DNA from: Seminavis robusta
Taxonomy: Eukaryota; Bacillariophyta; Bacillariophyceae; Naviculales; Naviculaceae
Assembly (NCBI GenBank): GCA_903772945.1
Contig: CAICTM010000026.1
Location: forward strand, 1-64,000
Length of the DNA: 64,000 nt
Reading direction: 5' to 3'
The notes under the pieces are model-generated. The model saw only the letters and a program-made list of their open reading frames with translations. It was not told where the DNA came from and made no database searches. Position numbers and translations under genes: made by a program. Of this stretch, positions 43,093 to 53,782 are shown one piece after another; the stretch's first letter is position 1, and every line of letters begins with the position of its first letter.

Positions 43093-43973
43093 GCAGTTCA
43101 TGCGCTGATATCCCACTGCTGCCGTGCTGGAGCAGCCCAACTCTTGAACTTGGGGAAGCAGCAGGTTTCATTCTTCGGCTGCCAACATTCACGTTGAGGT
43201 AAGAATTTTTCTTGCGCTGTGTTCTGTTGCCCCCGCGTTGTTTCCAGTGTGCAAGATGCAGCGGTGCCTTCTCAAAAAACCAACGGGAAGGCACCTCCTT
43301 TTTTCAATCCTTGCTAGAGTACATTCCTTAGTTTGAGCTGGTTCGGTGCTTTCATCACCGAAGCGGTATAGAAAAAGGGCACATTTAGCAAATGCCCACT
43401 TCCGTCTCACGTGTGTTGTCTCGTTTGTTTGTTGCTTGAACCCATGGCTCCCAAGCTGGTAACGAGTCTGCCAAGAAATAAAAACGATTGATCAAGTATC
43501 TCTGGACTCGAGGAGCAGCACGTCATTCAGCAACTCCAAGTGGGAGGACCTAGCTAGAATGCAGGGCCCACGCGGAGTCTTCCGAAACCACGGGCTGGAC
43601 AAGCGACGCATCGATCAATCTATCCTCAATTTCTTGCCCCTGATCCCACGGAACCTAGTCGGGAATTTCGACTCTTCTTTGCTTATGCCTGCCCCTGGCT
43701 GGCTTCCGTAGATAATCCACCTACGCTAAACCCCGTGTCATACTGAGCCCATGGTGAACTGTTACCAAAAATCCTTGACAACGAAAAGTCCGACTGCAAC
43801 ATCACTTCGGCTGTATTGCTAACAAATACATGATGGCCTAAAAAGCGGATTGCTATGCCTTAGTTGCTATATTCTTTTGCTACTGCGTTGACTTGAGTCA
43901 GTCTTTCGCAGGTTTCTGAAGTAGAGCTACTGCGACGAAACTAATATCCCCCAGCACATACCTGTGTCGAAGC
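43093..43973. other. intergenic region between convergent UTP4 and RPN10
   Basis: 881 bp holding both 3' ends. I scanned for tRNA box B-like motifs and coding segments and saw none that hold up. Confidence 0.45.
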
Positions 43974-45379
43974 CTACTCTTTTTTATCTCCATCTTTCTT
44001 TTCGGCGTCATCTTTCTTCAGAGCGTTTTGAATGGCAGGATCGTTGGCATCGACACCAGGAATAGAACCCACCAGCTGAAAGATCAAGGAGAATACAAAG
44101 TCAGAACATATGCAGGTGGGAGACAACGGCAAGAAACAATAGTTGCCTTACCTCATTGATCTTGGCTTCTTCGTTGCCTTCAGCATCAGGTTGCATAGAC
44201 ATGGCTAATGCAGCTTGCATGGCTGCGTCTTCGTCGTCCTCTACATCCATCTGAGTATCAGCAGCCGGTGGTTTTGCAGCTTCCTTCGTTTCTTCCGTGG
44301 CTGAAGTCGGGTCGGGTTCGTTTTCATTCATCGACATGGCAAGTGCTTGCTGCAACAGAGCTTCCTCTTCACTCAGGCCCATATCCATCGCAGTCTGAGC
44401 AGCAGATGGCGCAGGTGCAGGAGCTGCATCAGTCATTTCTGCATCCTTGCTTTCACCACCCTCGCCTTCGTTACTTGCATCGTTGTTGCCTTCACTGGGT
44501 TGGTCTGCTGCGGCTGCAGCAGCACGTTCTTTGAAAGAAAGGTATTATTACAATAGAAGAGGAGTGAGTGGTTTTGCAATGAAACAGATAAATAACTACA
44601 GCCAAGCCTTGCGAGTTCTCACCTTGTCGTGCTCTTTCTTCTTCCATACTGACCCGCAACGCCATGGCCAACTCTGGATCCATATTGGGGTCGACTCCAC
44701 CAAATTCAGCAAAGGTACCGCCTCCAAAGTCAGCTCCTGCGGCAGCCCCTGCCCCTGCTGCAGCCGCCGAAGCTGCAAATCCGCTTCCTCCACCGCTACC
44801 ATGCACAATAGGGCTTGAAGCCAATACATCACTGGGCAACACACCTGAAGGAATCGTGACCAAGTGGCAGGTTCGTTCTCCTCCTTCTTCGGTCCGCCCA
44901 TTCGCAGCATCCACCAGTTCCCGCAATTTTTCTTCATTGTCATCCAATTCGCCCATCGCCACAACATCAATAGCCACATTATTCTTTTTGAGTTGACGTC
45001 CTGCCTTGGCCAAAGCACGCGATTCCAACTTTGCCAAGGGCGACCCCACGAAAAGTACAATTCGCTGGGAACCATTTTTGTTGCGTCGATGTTTCAAGGC
45101 CAATGAAGCCACCTGAACACTGGCAGTAACATCAGGCTGTTCAGAGCGCATGGAGAGACCATGGAGCGCACCCAAAATCTTGCCGACATCGTCAGTTGGA
45201 CTGACCAGCAGCTCTGTCCCAGCACTCACACCCACAGTGGATTCCGGGTGGGACTGTGTTTTGGCACCCACCAAGAGGTTGGCTGCATCCTGCTGGGCTT
45301 CGAGACGAGTGGGAATGTAGTCACCATTCCGCATATACTCGGAATTATCCAAGAGGATCATGCATGATTCCAAAGGCAT
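43974..45379 (-). CDS. RPN10: 26S proteasome ubiquitin receptor RPN10 (PSMD4)
   Basis: Three exons: 45379..44623, 44528..44152 and 44075..43974; 411 residues. The N-terminal von Willebrand A domain starts at MPLESCMILLDNSEYMRNGD, the hallmark of RPN10, and spans about 190 residues. Three ubiquitin-interacting motifs follow: DPELAMALRVSMEEE, EEEALLQQALAMSM and EDAAMQAALAMSM. The linker between domains is Gly/Ala-rich, and the tail is Lys/Asp-rich (KKDDAEKKDGDKKE). RPN10 sits at the base-lid hinge of the 19S particle and captures ubiquitinated substrates; the vWA domain holds it in place. Three UIMs is one more than the human protein and matches plant/animal variants. The open frame extends 11 codons further upstream without an ATG. 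Confidence 0.95.
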
Positions 45380-46052
45380 TTTGACTTGTCGTTGGTTTTT
45401 GATGCAAGCCACAACTAACTAAAAGAACGATCTTCTTCCTCAACTGTTTCACCGGATGTTCAATATATAGCTCGTCTAGGATCGTCGATGCTAGCTAGAA
45501 CTGACGACTAGAACTGACAAATTGGTAAAGGGGCGGTCGCTTTATCTTCCACGCTTGGACGCTTCGATGGATTTGTGCCATTGTCTCTCTCTCGAACAGG
45601 ATCGTGAGCCTTCGGAGCCAATCCTTGCCCAGGGTTAGGGTTAACATAACCACGACTTTTTCGTGACTGATTCGTTCCCGATCAGATTTGAATTTGGCGG
45701 GCGGGCGTTTCCAACCACCTTCCTCCTCGACGCCCTTGGTCGTCGTCCATCATCTCACATCATTGCTGTGCTGTTGTTGTTAGACTACTACTGGCGGCCA
45801 ACTTACTTCAGCTTTGATTGCCAACAAGCAGGTGTCCTCTCCAACAAGGGTTTCCTGTCTACCAACCGGAATTACGGAGGATTGTGTTGTTTTGGGTTCG
45901 ACAAGAGTGGTTTTACCGACAGGATCGCAACAGACCAAGACGCCAAAGACATTCTCAGCTTTTCTTCCATCGCAGCATTGGTGCTGTCAACAATCCTCAA
46001 TCATTTATTTGTGCCACCCGAGCGCCCCGACAAGGCATAGAACTCAACAACC
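45380..46052. promoter_or_regulatory. divergent promoter of RPN10 and MCM3
   Basis: 673 bp between two housekeeping genes. A 125-codon plus ORF (45663..46040) ends 12 bp before the MCM3 start. It resembles nothing known and probably lies in the 5' leader. A single ttagggtta occurs near 45638. Confidence 0.5.
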
Positions 46053-48694
46053 ATGGATGTGGGACATAATGAACTTGTGGACCGCTATGAGGGATTCCTC
46101 CGAAGTGAGGTAAGTAATGATGCTTCAATTTCCATGCCCATTATCTCCTGTATCCAGCTGTCTCATGATCACGTCTTTTCTCGCTCCTGTCTATTTGCCC
46201 TTCTGGCTGGTTGTTTTCTCTGCATTCCAACTTTGGATCCACCAATGACACAATAAACACAACAATTCTCAATGATGCTCCACCAGAAATTTGGCCATGT
46301 CGACAGAATTGCCACTGCCATTGATGATTTTGCACACCACACCCGTGGAGACAAGCGAGTAGCCGGCTATGGCTGCCCTCGGTTGTCAGTCAGCATGGCC
46401 GAATTGAGATCGCATGGAGATGGCTCGCTCAGTCAACAAATGCGATTGAATCCTCTGCCTCATATTCGGGCTTTAGAGGCTGCTTGCCACAGCATCGCCA
46501 CAGAGGAGCGGCCTGGATACGACAAAGAAGGTAGGTTTCTATTAGAAGGTCCAGTGAATCTTGATCCCATCATTTATATCTCATCCCGCCCATTATCTTA
46601 TTTCTACATTGCTCCAAAGATATCAAAATGAAAGTGGCACTTTCAGGGCCAGTGGGGGCTTCCCCTTCTTGTCCACGCAGCCTTACATCTTCTTCACTTC
46701 GCCAACTGGTTTGTGTCGAAGGAGTCGCCACCAAAGTCTCAACTGTCAAGCCAAAGGTCGTCAAGTCTGTCCATTACTGCCCAAACACCCAGAAACATCA
46801 AACTCGAACCTACGTAGATGCGACAGACCCTCAATTGGGATTAAAGGAATTGGATGCGGAAGGCCGAGAACTGCCTGACAAACACATCAACATTACCAAC
46901 GCTGTTTATCCTACCAAGGACGCTGACGGGAACCCATTGGTAACCGAGTTTGGCCTGTCGGAATACAAGGATCACCAAACCATCACGTTGCAAGAGATGC
47001 CTGAAAAAGCACCCATGGGACAACTCCCTCGATCCGTTGATCTCATTCTTGATCATGACCTTGTGGACAAGGTCAAACCTGGGGATCGCATCGTCATTGT
47101 AGGAGTCTATCGCGCACTCGCCTACCAAGCAACCAAAAGACCCAGTGCAAACTCTACCTTCAGAACTGTCGTCCTGGTCAACAATGTTCAGATTTTGGGA
47201 CGCGATGCCAGTCAGTTGACTTTCTTGCCGCAAGATATTCGCATGATCCGATCCTTGGCCAAACGCGACGACATCTTGTCCATCTTGGGAAGGAGTCTGG
47301 CACCTTCCATTTACGGGCACGGCGTAATCAAGAAGGCACTGGCCCTTCAATTGCTGTCAGGGTGTGAAAAGAACCTCGAGAATGGTACGCACCTCCGTGG
47401 AGACATCAACATTCTCATGGTCGGCGATCCTTCCACTGCCAAGAGTCAGTTGCTACGTTCCGCCATGACTATCGCCCCACTTGCGGTCTCTACCACTGGA
47501 AAAGGTTCGTCTGGTGTTGGTTTGACGGCTGCAGTCACTTCAGATCCAGACACCCGAGAGCGCCGTTTGGAAGCAGGCGCCATGGTCCTTGCCGACAGAG
47601 GTTTGGTTTGTGTTGATGAGTTTGACAAAATGGGGGAGAACGATCGCGTTGCCATCCACGAGGCAATGGAACAGCAAACAGTGACAATTGCCAAGGCGGG
47701 TATTCACGCCAGTCTGAATGCCAGATGCTCAGTGCTTGCCGCTGCCAATCCTGTGTACGGACAGTACGACCGGAGGCGTCGGATTCAAGAGAATATTGGC
47801 CTCCCCGACTCGCTACTCAGTCGATTCGATTTGCTTTTTGTCGTCTTGGACCAAATGGACCCCGAATGCGATCGTCGCATTGCTAGCCATGTCATCACGG
47901 GCCACCGTTACCGTCCTGATCACGGTCAAACAGGTCATGACAGTGACTACGACGATGATGATTCGGACGAGGAGTGGGGAGACGTAGGCGAAGAGTCAAA
48001 GGTGCACTCTGTTTGGCAAAGAAGTCGACATGCCTCTATGCACGCCGCGAATAATCCTAACAACGACGGCGAAGAAACAGACCCACACGCCCATGACGTT
48101 CTTCAGCATGATTTCTTGCGCAAGTATGTTCACTTTGCCAAAACTCGAGTCAAGCCCATCTTGACCAATGGCGCCCGCGATCTCATTGCAAGCCGATACG
48201 CGGAAATGCGTTGTCGCCAGGATGAACGGACATTGCCAATCACAGCTCGTAGTCTCGAAACTGTGATTCGTCTGGCAACAGCTCACGCGAAAGTGCGCCT
48301 CAGCAACAAGGTCGAAGCGGAGCCAGATTGCAGAGCGGCAATGGACATTCTCAGCTTTGCTTTGTACCATGAAAACAACGACACCGTCGACGGTGCTGCC
48401 CCAACAGCTTCACCTTCCAAGAAGAGACCCCAAGAAGTGTCTGAGGATGAGGAGGGTTTTGTGGAGGACGAATCCTCCGAGAGCACCGACCCAAAACGCC
48501 AACGTGTCTCTGCCGATTCCCTTCAAAGTATCAAGACGCTCTTGTGGGAAGAAATCTCGAAGGAAGGTGACATTGCGTTGGAAGACATTGGGGCTAACTT
48601 TGGTGACCAAGATCAAGTCAAAGCGGCGATCCAGGCGCTAACAGACGAAGGTCGGATTATCGTGGAGGACGGAACTGTGTTCCAGATCGGCTAA
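46053..48694 (+). CDS. MCM3: MCM3, subunit of the MCM2-7 replicative helicase
   Basis: Three exons: 46053..46109, 46287..46530 and 46620..48694; 791 residues. Identity as MCM3 rather than another MCM rests on LVCVEGVATKVSTVKPKVVKSVHYCP and on YKDHQTITLQEMPEKAPMGQLPRSVD, both MCM3 signatures. The AAA+ module has Walker A GDPSTAKS (K375), Walker B DEFD (D433) and the arginine finger SRFD (R502). The acidic insertion DYDDDDSDEEWGD and the C-terminal winged-helix-like end (ALEDIGANFGDQDQVKAAIQ) are also typical. It loads with CDC6/ORC/CDT1 at origins and unwinds DNA in S phase. The first two small exons are assigned from phase and fit to the MCM3 N-terminus; the acceptor at 46287 is the least certain junction. 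Confidence 0.93.
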
Positions 48695-49334
48695 GCGGCA
48701 AACAATCTTGTCGCGAAGCTCTCCTGGGGAACCGGTTGTGGCAAGCAGTGACGGAACGGCAACCGTACCGTAGACGACAGAGGGGCGCCGGATCTGCTGT
48801 GTGAAGAATCTCATCAAAGAAGAAACTATAATTGTGGCTGTCAGTTAAACATTTATTAAGAAAAGTTGATTGTACGATTTTGCCCACAGAGGGGCGGTAC
48901 CGGCAGAAGCTACTTGAGTAGCTGGCTACGGTACATGTTGTATTGCCATCGCTTGTTGGCACCCCACCCGCCAAGACGCGGAGGAGCCATGAGACCTCCC
49001 TTCTACTAGTACTCTATACTGGCTACATGTACAGTCGTACCGGTGGTGGAAATGGGGTCCTCGTAGCTGCTGTCAGAGAGCCAAAAGCTGGCCGTGTCAT
49101 CTTCACATTCTTTACATACCCAGCCGACCCCCCTCTACTAGAGCTCTACTACTGGTACCGTACTAGCTGGAACCATCATTACTAAGAACTGATGAGGAAC
49201 TACAAACAAAACAATACCGATATACCTAGCTAGCCACATGTAATAGCTTGATGTCGGCGTCTCAAGTATGTTTTCTCAAGCCACTTGAAGAAACCAAAAG
49301 CTAAACTAATTTTCACTCCTGCCAGTTGTAAGAG
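48695..49334. other. intergenic region between convergent genes
   Basis: 640 bp between the MCM3 stop and the stop of the minus-strand four-TM gene. Contains gtac- and ctag-rich short palindromes; no gene seen. Confidence 0.45.
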
Positions 49335-49919
49335 CTACACCAGATTGCCAGAGCTTGGCAGTTCATATATTTTGATTAGGTTCCCTCCTTTACGAAACCG
49401 GAAGGATCCATAAGCCGCGGCCAGCGCACCCAAGAAGAGAATGGCTGCCCAGTTGATAACTGATCTTGAAGGATCCGTCAGCTGAGCTCGCACTACTGCA
49501 ATAGCTTGAAGTATGTAGCAGACGAACAAGGCTTCACAAACATGTCGTCGAAACATACCATCATCGACAAAGCGAATATGCCAGAGAATCCAACCACAGG
49601 CAAGTCTGAGGCATCCATAGAGTCTGAGGCATACAAAACCAGTCAGCGTCAGCTACTACAGGTATGGCCTAGACTGGTTGAAAGGCTGAAACCCTTCAGC
49701 AACAGTGAAGACCCAGGCACGGCCGCACGATTCTCACCTTAATGTTTCATGCACATTATGGTTGTACACGCCTCCGGATACCTTGGTCAGGATACCGTGG
49801 GGAGTCAAGAGAGCAACAACCCCGAATACAACTGAGGCCCCAGCGTCGACCGCGAAGAGTAGGTCCAGTTGTTGCCTTGCTCCTCCAGCTGCTCCTGGTA
49901 TGATAGAATCGATCTTCAT
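49335..49919 (-). CDS. four-transmembrane small membrane protein
   Basis: Two exons recovered from splice signals: 49919..49738 and 49623..49335, with a 114-bp GT-AG intron in phase 2; 156 residues. The joined protein reads through the junction as HNVHETLRLYGCLRLACGWI. Four hydrophobic segments are visible: LLFAVDAGASVVFGVVALL, LYGCLRLACGWILW, VCYILQAIAVVRA and NWAAILFLGALAAAYGSF. The last is followed by a conserved-looking C-terminus (KGGNLIKIYELPSSG). The RLYG...W pattern and helix spacing weakly recall the TP53I11 family; this is a tentative comparison. I recall similar small diatom membrane proteins of unknown function. The gene could extend further upstream, but ATG 49919 is the first Met in frame with the fold. 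Confidence 0.6.
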
Positions 49920-50558
49920 TCTTGCCTGTTGCTGCGTGAAGGCCTTCTGCTTCTACATGTACGTTCGCTGTGGTTTGGAGTCGAGTCCCTCAATTTGCTG
50001 CGGTTAGACGAGTTAGCTGACGAGTTCCTGTCCCAGCGCCAGTATCAAGATAGCCGCAGGGCAGCCAAGCCACCAGGTCAACGATGTCGCTCCCTCAATG
50101 GTACGGTACGGGACAGCTACTATAATAAGGTGTCCATTAACCAGCAAGCCTCTATTATTGAATATCAAGTCCAGTAATCTACGAGTATCTATCAATCAAG
50201 CAATCAAGGCTGCTTGCACTGTTGTTGCCTCTACAAAGACTCCTGACGTGAGATGCTCGTTAACCATTTTGTTAAATCTTTCTCGTGTCCCAGGTTTCTC
50301 GGGTTATATGCAAGCAGCTCTACAAGCATTCTGGCATTTTGATGACTGGCTGTCTGCAGCTGGCTGTACAGGTAGAAAAGAGAGCTTGGACTCGACTCGA
50401 CTCGACTCGACTTGGGAGGTTTATGCAAGGAAGCAGCCTCATCTTTCAGTTAGCATAAAATCGACCCTTGTCGACCATTATCCTTCATATATTATTGACA
50501 ATTGACACCAACCAACCAACCTCAAGCTAGTTACTAAATCGACAAACCACACGAAGAT
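49920..50558. other. intergenic region between divergent genes
   Basis: 639 bp between the four-TM gene (minus) and the second C11 protease (plus). A five-fold gactc run (about 50391-50411) is the only simple repeat. No gene supported. Confidence 0.45.
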
Positions 50559-53256
50559 ATGCGCGTACAATCTGCAGGGAACTTGCTTTTTGGAGCCCTC
50601 GTAACGGGGGTGCTCCTCCCGGTCGCCACTCAGGCAAAGACTTGTTTGATGCTCTATCAGATGGCCGACAATAACTTGGAATACTACATTCGACAGGATT
50701 ATGCCGAGTTGACTTCCTCTCCTGTCCTTGGTTCGTCGGATTTGAGGACCTGGGTTTACTACGTAAGGACATTGCCTGTTGGACGCAACGAAACGGCCAC
50801 GAATCTTTTCTTTTTTCTCACTTTGAAATTATATCTCGTCCACAGGATGCCCTCAACCAAGGAGGACAGGCTCTTCCCAACACTGTGGATAGTAATGGCA
50901 ATGCTATCAGCGGCACGTTCACTGGAAGTCGCTACGTCACCTATGATCCCTCGTATCAGAAGATGAGAGTGGATGTCGAACTCTCCGGGGAACAAAACTC
51001 CGATACCCAGGCGTCCGTCCAGAACTTTTTGGATCACGCTCTTTCCGACTGTCTCTCCAATGGATACGATAGTCTCATGGCCGTCTTCTCTTCTCACGGA
51101 GGTGGATTCGCCGGATATGGAGGAGATGAAAATGCGAGGAGGAAGCTTTTGCAGACCAACTCAAACATCGCTGCTGCCATTAGGGCATCCCTGGACAGTG
51201 CCGGTGGTCCCAGCAAGGTCGAAGTGATCGGTTTCGATGCTTGTCTCATGCAGGCAGTTGGAGCCGCAGATGATTACATGTGAGTTATATAAATTATGGT
51301 TCAGGGAGGTGGACTTGTTCTCTCTCACCCATACTCATTTGCTCCGTTTTTCTGTGGCACAGGGACGTTGCCCAGTACATTTTGGCCAGCGAGGCTGTGG
51401 AACCCGGACACGGTGAGTTTTTTTCGTCGACAACAAGCTTCTGATAGATTATAGCCGCTGGCCTCTTTGGAAAACTCACTTATTGTGTTGTCTGACATGA
51501 AAGGATGGGCATACAGCTACCTCACTTCGGCTGCAAGCGCTCTGGAGCTCGCCGAGCAAGTCGTTGCAACATTCCTAAGTGCTACTCAGGGAGGCTCCCA
51601 CCAAGCCCCCAAGACGTTGGCCATCTTGGACACCTCAAAGTTTGCCACTTTTATCAATTCCTTCGAATCCTTTTCTACGGACCTCTTGTCTTTGCTACAA
51701 GGGGGTGATGTGTCTTTGCATTCTTTCGTGTCGCGATCGCGTGCCGCATCGGTTGCCTACGAGGGGATTGTAGACGCTGTTGGATCCCGAAACCCCTCTG
51801 GACTTGACATTGGAAGTTGGTTGGCGAACTTCAAGGCTCTGTGCAACCCCGGTGCGCCACTCCAGGCGGATCTCGACACTGCATACGCGGCATACAACGA
51901 CATGTTCCATGCTCGTGGTGTTGGGCCTGGAACATCAGCTGGTACCGGTATGCACATCACTTGGCCAAATCAGGTAAGCTTGGGAAGATTTTTCATTGCA
52001 ATGTAAGCATTGGCTTGTGTCTGGGCCCTCACGCGAAAGCCTATCGGTCAATCTACTTCTAGGGCGAATATGTCGCCAATACCGCCTTGTGGAACCAGGT
52101 GCTGTTCCAGAACAGGAACTACGTGACGGAAATCACCCCCGAATTCCGGAATTTCCTTGGATGGTTTCTGCCATCTGGATCGCCAAGTGGGGGAGATGGC
52201 ACCACTGTCTGCGGTGCTGGATCGGCAGAAGTTAATCCCGGCAATCAGAATGGTAACCAAAACGGCAACCAAAATGGCAATCAAAATGGTAACCAAAATG
52301 GAGGCGGAAATCCCGTGGACCCCAATGCCTTGATTATTGATGATTCGGGTGTGGAAGATGCTTCAGGCATGTTCAATCTTCAGGCCACCATCGCCCCTGC
52401 CGTTTCTCAGATGCTGGTGGAATACGGAATCGACCTCTCAACACCCTTGAAGCCTGTCCTGGAAGAGAAGGGATATCAACCCAATGATAATGAGTACCTC
52501 TACCTTCTTGGTGGTGATGTCTCTGGAAGCTACGTGGGAAACACCTTTGAGGCCTCGTGGGACCAAAAGTTCTATTTCTTGAACATCTCGGGCTCGGATG
52601 CCTTTGAAGCCTTGTATGTTTTTGATCAAGGAGATGGGTCCAAGAAGATCCCAGCTATGTATTTCCCTGAAGCGAACAGAGAAGATGTGTCGAACCTTCA
52701 ATTCCTTGACTATTTGTTCTTCGATTTCAACTTTTGGATTGAACAGGGAGCAAGGTTCAGTTTCCTTCAATTCTCCGTGAACGAAACCGAAAACCGCATC
52801 AACGATAATCTTGCTCTTTTTATCAGTAATGATGCTGGTGTCTTCACCGAGCAGCCTCGCTCTGCCGGTGGATACTTGATTCCCATAGTCTACATTGATG
52901 CCTTCATCCAGGAACGACAATTGAACACTTTGCCTGGTGGTTTCAACCAAACCGTGATCCCGTGGACAGAGTCACTTGGCTACAATATTCTCGAGACACC
53001 AGCCTTGAACATTTTCGATGTTATCCCCAGCACTGATGCTGTCGTCATCAACATGTATGCCTTCGACCACGGAGATCCTAACAAAGAACCTGATGTACGA
53101 TACTTCGATGTGAAGCGAGAGAGAGGCGGGGGTATCACCCTTGCAGCAGATGCTCCTGCACCTGCTCCAGTTGATTCGGCTGCCCCCGCCCAGTTCCGTA
53201 TGCTTGCTAGCTTGATGGTTGGTGTGGGATGCGCGTTTGCAGGCTCTCTGCTCTAA
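50559..53256 (+). CDS. clostripain-family (C11) cysteine protease, paralogue 2
   Basis: Five exons: 50559..50762, 50846..51279, 51363..51412, 51504..51973 and 52063..53256; 783 residues. A signal peptide (SAGNLLFGALVTGVLLPVATQA) precedes the C11 domain (CLMLYQMADNNLEYYI). The predicted catalytic dyad is H152 in SSHGGGFAGYGG and C201 in GFDACLM. The 50-nt third exon is needed to keep EAVEPGHGWAYSYL, which matches EATEPGHGWAYREL of the paralogue at 8684. A linker of five to six NQNG units (about 395-415) follows, then a beta-rich C-terminal region. The protein ends in a hydrophobic tail (MLASLMVGVGCAFAGSLL) after APVDSAAPAQ, again consistent with GPI anchoring. Intron number differs (four against one), so the duplication is not recent. 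Confidence 0.88.
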
Positions 53257-53782
53257 CGTGAATGGCGTATTTGATTCCAAATTTTATTTTTGACAGTGGA
53301 GAGTGAACTTTTGACGATAAGAAAGGAACGCTGATGCATAACATGTAGGGAGTAGCTTAATGAAGTAGAAACCGATTGCTTTTAGTATTCGCAAGCACAA
53401 ACAGTTTGGGTTCGACAACGACTGCAAGATCTGTTTCTTTTTTGAGGTTGGGTGGGGTCTCTTCTCTCGCTTGTACGGCGGGCGCAGGAGTGGTCCGGGC
53501 TGGCCAAATGGCCAAGCAAGCAGCTTCTTTTTTTTAGAGACGGGGTATGCGACCAAGGATCGGCGTTTGGGAGTGCAACTTTTGAACTTAGCAACAGCAA
53601 ACAGCCTGGTACAGTTCCATATCGCTTCTGCCAGTGAGGGACAGAATAGCGGAGACAGCACATATTGATCAGACATCTTCCTTCTGGACTCAAAGGCAAT
53701 AGTGGTGCGTACGGGCCAGCTACTTTCTACCGAAGGTGCCTATGCAACTAATTATTCTGTTACTGTTACACCAGTGTCCTGG
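53257..53782. other. intergenic region between convergent genes
   Basis: 526 bp holding the 3' ends of the C11 protease and threonyl-tRNA synthetase. Short chance ORFs occur on both strands; none is convincing. Confidence 0.45.

Noticed and set aside
45625-45655. telomere-like gttagggttaa, and a similar word near the window end
   Set aside because: Only single units are present; no tandem array, so neither a telomere nor an interstitial telomeric repeat is supported.
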